This document shows positions 51,775 to 59,492 of a stretch of 64,000 bases of DNA, in pieces. Numbering within the stretch: position 1 is the stretch's first letter; each line of letters starts with the position of its first letter. The stretch spans positions 16,668-80,667 of the forward strand of contig CAMDVD010000008.1 of assembly GCA_945878115.1 (NCBI GenBank), read 5' to 3'. The position numbers were made by a program, and so were the translations under genes. This stretch comes from Chitinophaga pinensis (GTDB lineage Bacteria; Bacteroidota; Bacteroidia; Chitinophagales; Chitinophagaceae). The notes below the pieces were generated by a model. The model had not been told where the DNA came from, ran no database searches, and worked only from the letters and a program-made list of their open reading frames with translations.

Positions 51775-52602
51775 TCACAACCTCAACAACACTTGCCAAG
51801 CTTCATCCACTTTATTTTCATCCAATAATTTTTTTGCTGCTGCTTCACTGATTTCAGAAGGAGAATAATCTAAATCGATGAGGGGAATAGATGTGCAGTT
51901 GGCAAGTTGACCTAAATTATTTCCAGTAAGTATACTGCTGTTTTTGATCGACAATGGCAAAGCATCAAATCCTAAACCTAAATTCATATTGGGCTTGTTT
52001 ACGGTGAATACCGCATCACCACTGGCTCTACAATAATAATCACCACCCATGCGTGCTACTAAATCTATTTTGTGTGGATCTATTTGTTGTGCTTCATTTA
52101 AAACTTCATCCTGAATATGCATGCATACTACTTCGCATATGACCAAATTGCCAGCACCACCTTCGTTACCAGTTTCTTTCACTTCTAATACTTTACATTC
52201 CAATTGTACTGGTGATTCTTTCACCCGAAACGGCTTTACCATTTCTGATGCAATTGCCGTAAAACCAGCTTTCTCAAATTCATTTACGCCTTTAGGATAT
52301 TCGCAACTGGCCAAACTCATTTGTTGCACCATCGCATAATTCACGACATTGATAACGACCTCCTTGTTGTCGATTACATTTTCTAAAGTATGCTTGATGC
52401 TATTGTCTCGCACTCGACGAGCGGGTGAAAAAATAGCAATCGGCGGTTTGCTACCAAAAATATTAAAGAAACTAAATGGCGATAAATTAGCATGACCATC
52501 CTTGTCTATCGTACTGGCAAAACAAATAGGACGTGGTGCCACAGCACCTAATAAATAAGCATGTAATTGGGCAGTTTTAATGTCGGATGGATGTATGGTC
52601 AT
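51775..52602 (-). CDS. Flavin reductase-like (FMN-binding split barrel) protein
   Basis: A 275-residue protein of the flavin reductase-like family, with Val-Ala-Pro-Arg-Pro-Ile-Cys-Phe-Ala-Ser-Thr near residues 20-30 and Asn-Leu-Ser-Pro-Phe-Ser-Phe-Phe-Asn near 39-47. It binds FMN and probably acts as an NAD(P)H:flavin oxidoreductase or an unassigned flavin protein. A C-terminal about 60-residue extension is helical. The start at 52602 (Met-Thr-Ile-His-Pro-Ser-Asp-Ile-Lys) is preferred to 52632 because a perfect -7 box at 52630-52637 overlaps the longer start. Confidence 0.85.
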   Translation of the reverse strand: MTIHPSDIKTAQLHAYLLGAVAPRPICFASTIDKDGHANLSPFSFFNIFGSKPPIAIFSPARRVRDNSIKHTLENVIDNKEVVINVVNYAMVQQMSLASCEYPKGVNEFEKAGFTAIASEMVKPFRVKESPVQLECKVLEVKETGNEGGAGNLVICEVVCMHIQDEVLNEAQQIDPHKIDLVARMGGDYYCRASGDAVFTVNKPNMNLGLGFDALPLSIKNSSILTGNNLGQLANCTSIPLIDLDYSPSEISEAAAKKLLDENKVDEAWQVLLRL

Positions 52603-52629
52603 GGTATTATTATTTAGGTAAGAGAGCTG

Positions 52630-52637
52630 CAAATGTA
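52630..52637 (-). promoter_or_regulatory. -7 promoter box for the flavin reductase-like gene
   Basis: TACATTTG on the minus strand, a full match to TAnnTTTG, 28 bases before the chosen start at 52602. Confidence 0.6.
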
Positions 52638-52684
52638 TTTAAAAACTTAGTCGTATTATACATCCGTTTATGAATGGCATTGCC

Positions 52685-53272
52685 TTATTTTGCTTTCACT
52701 TGTTTGTATCGAAAGCAATCTACTAAATGGTCATTGATCATGCCAGCCGCTTGCATATATGCATACAAAATGGTAGAGCCTACAAATTTAAAACCGCGTT
52801 TATACATGTCTTTACTCATGGCATCACTTTCGGCGCTGGTGGCAGGTATATGGGCATGTGTAGCGCGTTTGTGGTCTATGGTTTTTCCATTTGTAAATTG
52901 CCAAACATATTTATCAAAACTGCCGAACTCTTTTTGTATGGCCAAAAAACAAATGGCATTCGAAACTGTAGCTTTTATTTTCAGTTTATTTCGAATGATG
53001 CCCGCATCTTGCATTAGTAATTCCATTTTATCTTCTTTGTACGATGCAATTTTTTTGGCGTTGAAACCATCAAATGCTTTTCGAAAATTTTCTCTTTTAT
53101 GGAGTATAGTACGCCAACTGAGTCCTGCCTGAAAAGTATCTAAGACAATAAATTCAAAATGTTTTTGATCATCATGAACAGGTACACCCCATTCTTCGTC
53201 GTGGTATTGCATTTCCTGTGCGTCTTTCAAACACCATGTGCAGCGAGTGATTTCTTTTGGCAATTTGCTCAT
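52685..53272 (-). CDS. tag: DNA-3-methyladenine glycosylase I
   Basis: A 195-residue base-excision enzyme that removes 3-methyladenine. It has the family N-terminus Arg-Cys-Thr-Trp-Cys (the Cys ligand of the zinc snap), Tyr-His-Asp-Glu-Glu-Trp-Gly (catalytic-pocket region, about 23-29), Gln-Ala-Gly-Leu-Ser-Trp (about 48-53), and the C-terminal zinc ligands in His-Leu-Val-Asp-Cys. Length is normal. Downstream genes on the same strand are unrelated in function. Confidence 0.93.
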   Translation of the reverse strand: MSKLPKEITRCTWCLKDAQEMQYHDEEWGVPVHDDQKHFEFIVLDTFQAGLSWRTILHKRENFRKAFDGFNAKKIASYKEDKMELLMQDAGIIRNKLKIKATVSNAICFLAIQKEFGSFDKYVWQFTNGKTIDHKRATHAHIPATSAESDAMSKDMYKRGFKFVGSTILYAYMQAAGMINDHLVDCFRYKQVKAK

Positions 53273-53332
53273 GAAGAGGATTTATGGTTTAAGCAATTTT
53301 TGGCTTCTTGAATTTAAAGAGGATGCTAATCA

Positions 53333-53707
53333 TTATCTTTCGGAATGTAATGCTATTCTATTTCCTTCGGTATCCACCAAAGACGCGAAATAGCCAACTT
53401 CAGTGGAGATAAGGGTTTTGGGAACAATGATTTTACCGCCATGGAGCGATGCTTTATCCAACACAATATTCAAATCTGGATTGGCATTTAAATAAATTAA
53501 GGAGCCAGCACCTGATGGAATATAACCTTCGCCAAAGCAAATGGCACCACTAATTTTATCATCAAAAGAAGGGAATAAAGCCATTTTGTACCCTTGAATT
53601 TCAGTGGTTTGCATTGTAATATCAAAAATGGTTTCATAAAAATGTTTGGCTCTTTCATAATCCGTAACTGGGATTTCAAACCAATTTATCATGTTTTGCG
53701 ATTGCAT
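53333..53707 (-). CDS. VOC (glyoxalase-fold) family protein
   Basis: A 124-residue vicinal-oxygen-chelate protein: two beta-alpha-beta-beta-beta modules with Ile-Asn-Trp-Phe-Glu-Ile-Pro-Val near the start, Phe-Tyr-Glu-Thr-Ile-Phe in helix 1 and a C-terminal Ser-Leu-Val-Asp-Thr-Glu-Gly-Asn-Arg-Ile. Small stand-alone VOC proteins include many uncharacterised enzymes; no substrate is indicated. The start could be 53707 or 53692; the first ATG at 53734 adds a non-conserved Lys-rich lead. Confidence 0.8.
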   Translation of the reverse strand: MQSQNMINWFEIPVTDYERAKHFYETIFDITMQTTEIQGYKMALFPSFDDKISGAICFGEGYIPSGAGSLIYLNANPDLNIVLDKASLHGGKIIVPKTLISTEVGYFASLVDTEGNRIALHSER

Positions 53708-53818
53708 GCCTTTCAATTTTTTTGAAAAATACAACGCATTTGGTAAAATACCAATTACAGACGATTCATTTTACATTCGGCATTCATGCATTATTGTAAA
53801 AGGTATGACTGCATTGAC

Positions 53819-54958
53819 TTAAACTAGTCTTTCCACTTCTCTCATCCAGCGTTCTGGGATTTCATTATTGCATGCTGTAAAATAATCTTTTTGTGAGCAA
53901 GGAATAAATGAATCTGAAGGTAATTTCATCCACCAACGATTGGTTTTTTTGCTTTTTAAAAACAACGTATTATTGTCTGTGAATGTAATTTGGTATTCAA
54001 TGAATTGGTCTTTTTCACTCAATGGCGATTCGTTTTTTTCGATACAAACGCCATCAATATAATACCATATCATTTGTGCAATAAGTTTGGCTGTAATATT
54101 TTCTGTATCATTTTCAGGTATATAACCATAAATTCCGAAGGAGGATAGACAAGAGCTCATGCCTGCAAAGCGAGTAATCATGCACATTTCATCTCCATAA
54201 AATCCATTCGGAGAAGCTAACTTATTGGCAGGCGCATCGCTGTATCGAATGGCATTAATATCGACACTTGCAATTTGTGTACTGCGCATGATTGGTTCTA
54301 GCATTTCAATATCTTCACGAGCTTTGCCCAAACGAATACAATCGAAGCATAATTTATCGAAGGTTTCAATTAAGTTTGGATTCACAAAATAACTTTGAAA
54401 CCCGACTAAATTAAAATGTCTTACAAAATTTGGTATATAGGTTAAGGCTTCCATCAAATAGCTGTCGTATCTGTTTTCAGAGCTATCGTCTAAATCGGCA
54501 AGCATATCAATAATGGTAAAATCAATGATTTCTTCACGGTCTTTAAATACATCATATTGCGATAAAGTCAAATCGTGTGAACCGCCCAGTATCAATACTT
54601 TCTTGCCAATTTGATGCAATTCCGTTAAGACAGTTTTCAATGCGGCTTTGGTATCATTTAAGGTTGCACCTTGCACAATATTTCCTAGATCGGCGATTTT
54701 TACATCTGGATGCCAATAATGTAATTTGTATAATTCTTTTCTAATTTCATACGGACCATTACTAAAGCTTAATGCTTCATTTTGTCCTCGCATTTCACCA
54801 CAACCAATCAATACGATATCTATATTTTCTAAGTCATAGTTATGTTCGTTTAGTATTTGAATATGTTTACCCAGTTGTGTAGGCATGTATTCGATGGATT
54901 CTGCTTCGATGAAATCCAGTGGGGATATATAATGGAAGATTTCTTTTATGTTGGACAT
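53819..54958 (-). CDS. Arginase/formimidoylglutamase-fold protein with altered metal site
   Basis: A 379-residue ureohydrolase-fold protein. The family positions are recognisable but degenerate. The first metal motif is Gly-Gly-Ser-His-Asp. The second, normally Asp-Ala-His-x-Asp, reads Asp-Met-Leu-Ala-Asp and lacks its His. The third, normally Asp-x-Asp-x-x-Asp, reads Asp-Ile-Asn-Ala-Ile-Arg. A binuclear manganese centre is therefore unlikely. The C-terminal about 80 residues (Trp-Trp-Met-Lys-Leu-Pro) are an extra domain. Homologues in Bacteroidota are annotated as formimidoylglutamase, but a non-enzymatic role should be considered. It has its own -7 box at 54975-54982. Confidence 0.75.
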   Translation of the reverse strand: MSNIKEIFHYISPLDFIEAESIEYMPTQLGKHIQILNEHNYDLENIDIVLIGCGEMRGQNEALSFSNGPYEIRKELYKLHYWHPDVKIADLGNIVQGATLNDTKAALKTVLTELHQIGKKVLILGGSHDLTLSQYDVFKDREEIIDFTIIDMLADLDDSSENRYDSYLMEALTYIPNFVRHFNLVGFQSYFVNPNLIETFDKLCFDCIRLGKAREDIEMLEPIMRSTQIASVDINAIRYSDAPANKLASPNGFYGDEMCMITRFAGMSSCLSSFGIYGYIPENDTENITAKLIAQMIWYYIDGVCIEKNESPLSEKDQFIEYQITFTDNNTLFLKSKKTNRWWMKLPSDSFIPCSQKDYFTACNNEIPERWMREVERLV

Positions 54959-54974
54959 AGAATGGATTAGGTTT

Positions 54975-54982
54975 CAAAAATA
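54975..54982 (-). promoter_or_regulatory. -7 promoter box for the arginase-fold gene
   Basis: TATTTTTG on the minus strand, a full match to TAnnTTTG, 17 bases before the start at 54958. Confidence 0.5.
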
Positions 54983-55097
54983 CAATAGTAATGCATACAT
55001 CTTAAAAATGTGGTGCGGAAATCCAATAAGGTTTCAAAATCCATAATGTATTAGCTGAGGATTCAACATATAATTCGTCCAAGGTTTTTCTGGTGGA

Positions 55098-55233
55098 TGC
55101 ATTGCGGCAACGATTGCAGTGGAAATCCTTTTTGCGGCGAAGCAAGCAAAAAGATTGGAACGGAAAGTCCAGATTCCGCTGCTTTGAGCGGAAACAGATC
55201 CTGACATTTATCGTCAGGACGTGTTCGCCGCCC
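55098..55233 (+). repeat. Dispersed GCGGCAACG element, fullest copy
   Basis: About 136 bp with three successive hairpins: CTTTTTGC/GCAAAAAG, TCCGCT/AGCGGA and CCTGAC/GTCAGG, ending CCGCCCA. Other copies are at 16374-16453 and, inverted, 22737-22828. It sits in the 567-base gap upstream of the ABC-F gene, followed directly by two GTAGC hairpins. No protein-coding gene is supported in the gap. Confidence 0.7.
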
Positions 55234-55234
55234 A

Positions 55235-55317
55235 TGGTGTAGCATTAATTTTTTTACAAAAAATACGCTACACCATTACACTGTAGCATTAATTTTTTTT
55301 CAAAAAATACGCTACAG
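55235..55317. repeat. Two tandem GTAGC hairpins, copies 2 and 3
   Basis: Hairpin 55235-55274 has perfect 8-bp outer arms GGTGTAGC/GCTACACC. Hairpin 55281-55317 has perfect 7-bp arms CTGTAGC/GCTACAG. Both enclose the same core (ATTAATTTTTTT and CAAAAAATAC). The outer base pairs differ between copies but remain paired. A third copy is at 4808-4843. Confidence 0.75.
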
Positions 55318-55491
55318 TATGAATTAATGAATAAGTATAGTATTGCCCATTCATTACCCATTGCTGAATGGCGAGATTTTATATAGATGGATTTTTACAA
55401 ATGCAGCAGATCAATTCATGCTAAGTGCATGATTTTGCGCAGTGTATAGTAATTGTAATGTGTATCTGTGTTTTTTTATGCTTCAATCTAC

Positions 55492-55499
55492 TACCTTTG
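55492..55499 (+). promoter_or_regulatory. -7 promoter box for the ABC-F gene
   Basis: TACCTTTG, a full match to TAnnTTTG, 26 bases before the ATG at 55526. It lies inside the longer reading frame that begins at 55442, so that start is rejected. Confidence 0.65.
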
Positions 55500-55525
55500 C
55501 GCCTCTTAAAAAAAAATGTAATCCC

Positions 55526-57151
55526 ATGTTATCTACAAATAATGTATCGCTTGCCTATGGCAAACGAGTGCTTTTCGACGAAGTGAGTATCAATTTTGTA
55601 AAAGGAAATTGCTATGGTATTATCGGTGCCAATGGTGCTGGTAAAAGTACTTTCCTGAAAATATTGAGCGGTGAAATTGAACCAAATAAAGGAAACGTCA
55701 GCATTTCGCCCAACGAGCGATTAAGTATGTTGAAGCAAAACCATTTTGAATTTAATGACTTCACTGTACTGAATACGGTATTAATGGGCAATAAAAAGAT
55801 GTGGGATATCCAACAAACGAAGGATGCCTTATATATGAAGGAAGATTTTTCGGAAGCAGATGGTATACGTGCTGGCGAATTGGAAGCGGAATATGGTGAA
55901 ATGGGTGGCTATACTTCGGAAAGTGATGCGGCACAATTGCTTGCAAACCTTGGTATTACTGAGGATGTACAAAGTTCACTGATGCAAGATTTGACTGGTA
56001 CGCAAAAAGTGAGGGTACTATTAGCACAAGCATTATTTGGCAATCCTGATATTTTATTATTGGATGAGCCTACCAATGATTTGGATATTGAAACCATACA
56101 ATGGCTAGAGAATTTTTTAGCCGATTATGAAAACACAGCTATTGTTGTGAGTCACGATAGACACTTTTTGGATACCGTTTGTACGCACGTAGCAGACGTA
56201 GATAGAAGTAAAATAAATATCTACACCGGCAACTATACTTTCTGGTATGAAAGTAGCCAATTAGCAGCTCGTCAAATCAATGACAAGAACAAAAAGACGG
56301 AGGAAAAACGAAAAGACTTGTTGGATTTCATTGCGCGATTCAGTGCGAATGCGAGTAAAAGTAAACAAGCAACTTCTCGTAAAAAGGCATTGGAAAAATT
56401 GGTGGTTGAAGATATTAAACCAAGTAATAGAAGATATCCTGGTATTATTTTTAAACCAGATCGTCAAGTTGGAAATGATATTTTAAAAGTAGAAAAACTA
56501 AGTGCATCCTTTGATGGTTCGCCATTATTTACAGATGTGAATTTTGATGTCAGTAAGACAGATAAAATTTTAATTGTGAGTAAAAACCAAATGGCGATTA
56601 CTTCTTTCTTTAATATCATCAATGGGGAAGCGCAAGCGGACAGCGGTTCTTTCGAATGGGGTACAACGATTACCAAAGCCTATTTACCAAATAATAATCA
56701 AATCTATTTTGAAAATGAATTGAATTTGATGGATTGGTTACGACAATTTGTACCACCTACTGTGCAAGATGCAGATGAAGATTTTTTAAGAGGTTTCTTT
56801 GGTAAAATGTTGTTCGGGGGTGATGAATTAAATAAGAAAACAAAGGTACTCAGCGGTGGTGAAAAAGTTCGTTGCATGCTCAGTCGTATGATGTTGCAAA
56901 ACCCGAATGCGATTATTTTGGATGAGCCAACCAATCACCTTGATTTGGAAAGTATTACGGCATTTAATAATGGTGCACTTGATTTCCCAGGTGTTATATT
57001 GATGGCTACACATGATTTGGCGTTTGCTAATTCGGTTTGTAATCGCATCATTGAATTAACGCCTAAAGGTATCATCGATCGTATGTGTACTTATGAAGAA
57101 TTCCTGGTGAATGATAGAGTACATGAATTGAAAGCAGAAATGTATGCATAG
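55526..57151 (+). CDS. ABC-F family ATPase
   Basis: A 541-residue soluble tandem ABC protein, a class that acts on ribosomes (EttA/Uup/YbiT type). NBD1 has a normal Walker A Gly-Ala-Asn-Gly-Ala-Gly-Lys-Ser-Thr (34-42) and Walker B Leu-Leu-Leu-Asp-Glu-Pro, but its signature reads Leu-Thr-Gly-Thr-Gln instead of Leu-Ser-Gly-Gly-Gln. The basic inter-domain linker (Ser-Lys-Gln-Ala-Thr-Ser-Arg-Lys-Lys) is present. NBD2 has a normal signature Leu-Ser-Gly-Gly-Glu and Walker B, but its Walker A position reads Val-Ser-Lys-Asn-Gln-Met-Ala-Ile, lacking the GKS/T. So the site formed by NBD2 Walker A and NBD1 signature is degenerate, leaving one intact ATP site. Confidence 0.88.
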   Translation: MLSTNNVSLAYGKRVLFDEVSINFVKGNCYGIIGANGAGKSTFLKILSGEIEPNKGNVSISPNERLSMLKQNHFEFNDFTVLNTVLMGNKKMWDIQQTKDALYMKEDFSEADGIRAGELEAEYGEMGGYTSESDAAQLLANLGITEDVQSSLMQDLTGTQKVRVLLAQALFGNPDILLLDEPTNDLDIETIQWLENFLADYENTAIVVSHDRHFLDTVCTHVADVDRSKINIYTGNYTFWYESSQLAARQINDKNKKTEEKRKDLLDFIARFSANASKSKQATSRKKALEKLVVEDIKPSNRRYPGIIFKPDRQVGNDILKVEKLSASFDGSPLFTDVNFDVSKTDKILIVSKNQMAITSFFNIINGEAQADSGSFEWGTTITKAYLPNNNQIYFENELNLMDWLRQFVPPTVQDADEDFLRGFFGKMLFGGDELNKKTKVLSGGEKVRCMLSRMMLQNPNAIILDEPTNHLDLESITAFNNGALDFPGVILMATHDLAFANSVCNRIIELTPKGIIDRMCTYEEFLVNDRVHELKAEMYA

Positions 57152-57280
57152 CCTCGGTGAGGCAAATCTAGAACCCAAAAGGGCAAAATCCCAAATTCCA
57201 AAAGTCGGAAGTTGATTCGCTCTATCGGTTAGTGAGAATCTAACAGATAGGACTATTCATTAAACATTAGGCATTAATTC

Positions 57281-57853
57281 TTATTTCAACCAATTCGCAA
57301 GTAACTCTTTTCCATGCAAGGTCATATAACTTTCCGGATGAAATTGTATACCATGCACATCATAGATTTTATGTTTAAATGACATGATATAATTTTCCGT
57401 AGAGCGAGAAGTAATTTCTAATTCTGCTGGAAAATTTATTTCATCTACAACCCAAGAATGATAAAGTCCTACAGTCATTTTATTGGTGCTATCACAAATG
57501 CCATCAAACAAATAATGCGCTTGGCAAAGTTTTATTTCCGTTTGGTAACCATGATAAGGATGAGCTAAGTTGATGAGCTGAGCACCAAAACTTTCTGCAA
57601 TGGCTTGGTGCCCTAAACAAATACCAAGAATAGAATGTGTTGGTGCAAGCGCTCGAATAATGTCTATAATATTTCCAGATGAAGATGGTGTTGCTGGTCC
57701 GGGTGAAATAATAATTTTATCAAATTGGCTTGCGTGTTCAATGGATATTTCATCATTTTTGAGAATGGTCGGATTCGGATAATTTAATTGTCGCAACAGC
57801 TCCACAATATTATACGTGAAGGAGTCATAATTATCTATCAATAAAATTTTCAA
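57281..57853 (-). CDS. pabA: Anthranilate/aminodeoxychorismate synthase glutamine amidotransferase
   Basis: A 190-residue class I glutamine amidotransferase giving ammonia to the chorismate-using partner. Visible are the N-terminal Leu-Leu-Ile-Asp-Asn-Tyr-Asp-Ser-Phe-Thr-Tyr-Asn, the nucleophile in Gly-Ile-Cys-Leu-Gly-His-Gln, and the His/Glu of His-Pro-Glu-Ser. I chose a TTG at 57853 (Met-Lys-Ile-Leu-Leu-Ile-Asp), because homologues start there and the longer frame from 57901 crosses the divergent pabB start. Beside pabB and pabC it most probably serves p-aminobenzoate synthesis, though a shared trpG role cannot be excluded. Confidence 0.88.
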   Translation of the reverse strand: MKILLIDNYDSFTYNIVELLRQLNYPNPTILKNDEISIEHASQFDKIIISPGPATPSSSGNIIDIIRALAPTHSILGICLGHQAIAESFGAQLINLAHPYHGYQTEIKLCQAHYLFDGICDSTNKMTVGLYHSWVVDEINFPAELEITSRSTENYIMSFKHKIYDVHGIQFHPESYMTLHGKELLANWLK

Positions 57854-57886
57854 ATCCTTATTTTTACACAAATTAAGCAAGTAAAA

Positions 57887-58858
57887 TTGAATTCGCATCA
57901 AGACATTATCGAAAAACTAAATGCCTTTGGAAAGATGCAAAAGCCATTTATTTTTTTCATTGATTTTGAGATGGAAAAGCCAAGATTATTTTCGCTGGAA
58001 GAATTGGAACAAGAAGAAATTCATATTCATTTTCCAACATTTCAAACAAAAAAAATAGAATACGATGCGACAAAAATAGAGTTGCAAATAACACCAAGTA
58101 CCATGCAAGAATATGCCGATTTATTTTCTGCAGTGCAACAAAATTTACAACAAGGGAATTCTTATTTAACCAACCTGACTGTACAAACACCCATACATCT
58201 TTCAACAGAACTAGAGCCTATTTTTCAACAAGCAAAAGCAAAATATAAAATTCAGTTTACATCGGAATGGGTTTGTTTTTCGCCAGAAACTTTTATAGAA
58301 ATTAAAGGAAATAAGATTTATGCTTATCCTATGAAAGGCACCATAGATGCATCTATCAGTAATGCAGAGCAAGTACTTTTACAAGACAAAAAAGAAACCG
58401 CAGAACATTATACCATCGTGGATTTAATTCGAAATGATTTGAGTATAGTGGCAACAGATGTGCGTGTTGAAAAATTTAGATATATAGAAACGATTACTAC
58501 TGCACAGAAAAATTTACTGCAAATGAGTTCACAGATTTCGGGTGTTTTGCCAGAAAATTTTCAAGAACATTTGGGTACTATTTTATATTCCTTACTGCCT
58601 GCTGGTTCTATTAGTGGCGCACCGAAAAAGAAAACAGTAGACATCATTCACGAAGTGGAAAAGGAGAGCCGTGGATATTATACAGGCGTTTGTTTTTATT
58701 ATGATGGAGAAAATGTAGACAGTTGTGTATTGATTCGATTTATTGAAAAAACAGCAACAGGATTTGTGTATAAAAGTGGCGGTGGTATTACCATCCATAG
58801 CGAAGTAGAAAAAGAATATCAAGAACTATTAGATAAAATTTATGTACCAGTTTTTTGA
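57887..58858 (+). CDS. pabB: Aminodeoxychorismate synthase component I
   Basis: A 323-residue chorismate-binding enzyme that makes 4-amino-4-deoxychorismate for folate. Diagnostic stretches are Gln-Gly-Asn-Ser-Tyr-Leu-Thr-Asn-Leu-Thr (about 86-95), Asp-Leu-Ile-Arg-Asn-Asp-Leu-Ser (about 182-189) and Ala-Gly-Ser-Ile-Ser-Gly-Ala-Pro-Lys (about 242-250), with the C-terminal Gly-Gly-Gly-Ile-Thr-Ile-His-Ser. The short form without an N-terminal TrpE-like extension is usual in Bacteroidota. The start is a TTG at 57887; the first ATG (57935) would cut the conserved Lys-Pro-Phe-Ile-Phe lead. Its 3' end overlaps pabC by 17 bases. Confidence 0.9.
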   Translation: MNSHQDIIEKLNAFGKMQKPFIFFIDFEMEKPRLFSLEELEQEEIHIHFPTFQTKKIEYDATKIELQITPSTMQEYADLFSAVQQNLQQGNSYLTNLTVQTPIHLSTELEPIFQQAKAKYKIQFTSEWVCFSPETFIEIKGNKIYAYPMKGTIDASISNAEQVLLQDKKETAEHYTIVDLIRNDLSIVATDVRVEKFRYIETITTAQKNLLQMSSQISGVLPENFQEHLGTILYSLLPAGSISGAPKKKTVDIIHEVEKESRGYYTGVCFYYDGENVDSCVLIRFIEKTATGFVYKSGGGITIHSEVEKEYQELLDKIYVPVF

Positions 58859-59444
58859 GAGTATACAATTAAAAGATAGTGCGTTAAAGCATCTTGATTT
58901 GCATGTGCAACGAATGCAACGAACCTGTCTTTTTTTTTATCAAGAAGAAAAAAAGATGGATGCATTGTTACAAGAATTAGATGCATTACAAACGTATCCA
59001 ACTGGTTTGTATAAAGTGAAAGTAAAGTACAATGTACATGCACACGAAATTGAAATTACACCTTATGTGCCGCGAGTAATTCAGACCTTGCAAGTGATAA
59101 TCAATAATGACATACAATATACTTGGAAGACCATCAATCGGCAAGTATTTTTTGCTTATGAAGTACAACGAAAAGCAACAGAGGATTTTTTATTTGTGCG
59201 ACAGGATTGTTTGACGGATAGCAGTTATTCGAATATTGCTTTATGGAATGGTCAAGAATGGCATACGCCTGAAACACCTTTATTTAATGGCATTCAGCGG
59301 GAAGTACTTATCCAAGAAGGAAGAATTATTGTAAGGAAAATAACGCTAAGTGATATTCGTAACTATGAAAAAATTTCACTCATCAATGCGATGTTGCCAT
59401 TGGGAGAAATAGAAATTCCAGTTGCTAATATTTTTTTTCCATGA
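58842..59444 (+). CDS. pabC: Aminodeoxychorismate lyase-like class IV aminotransferase
   Basis: A 200-residue PLP-fold class IV enzyme that would release p-aminobenzoate from aminodeoxychorismate. It starts inside pabB (17-base overlap), so translation is coupled. Visible are Gly-Leu-Tyr-Lys-Val-Lys-Val (about 51-57), with the PLP lysine candidate near the Glu-Val-Gln-Arg-Lys-Ala-Thr stretch. The C-terminal half keeps Asn-Ile-Ala-Leu-Trp (about 131-135), the Thr-Pro-Leu-Phe-Asn-Gly-Ile-Gln-Arg segment and Ile-Asn-Ala-Met. It is shorter than Escherichia coli PabC (about 270), as in Bacteroidota. With pabA and pabB it completes the three-step branch. Confidence 0.85.
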   Translation: MYQFFESIQLKDSALKHLDLHVQRMQRTCLFFYQEEKKMDALLQELDALQTYPTGLYKVKVKYNVHAHEIEITPYVPRVIQTLQVIINNDIQYTWKTINRQVFFAYEVQRKATEDFLFVRQDCLTDSSYSNIALWNGQEWHTPETPLFNGIQREVLIQEGRIIVRKITLSDIRNYEKISLINAMLPLGEIEIPVANIFFP

Positions 59445-59492
59445 GCTCTTGAAAAAAAGGAGTATTTTGTGCCAAATAAAAAATATCCACGC

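Noticed and set aside
55442..55525. Longer N-terminus for the ABC-F protein
   Set aside because: It contains the -7 promoter box and is not conserved in family N-termini.
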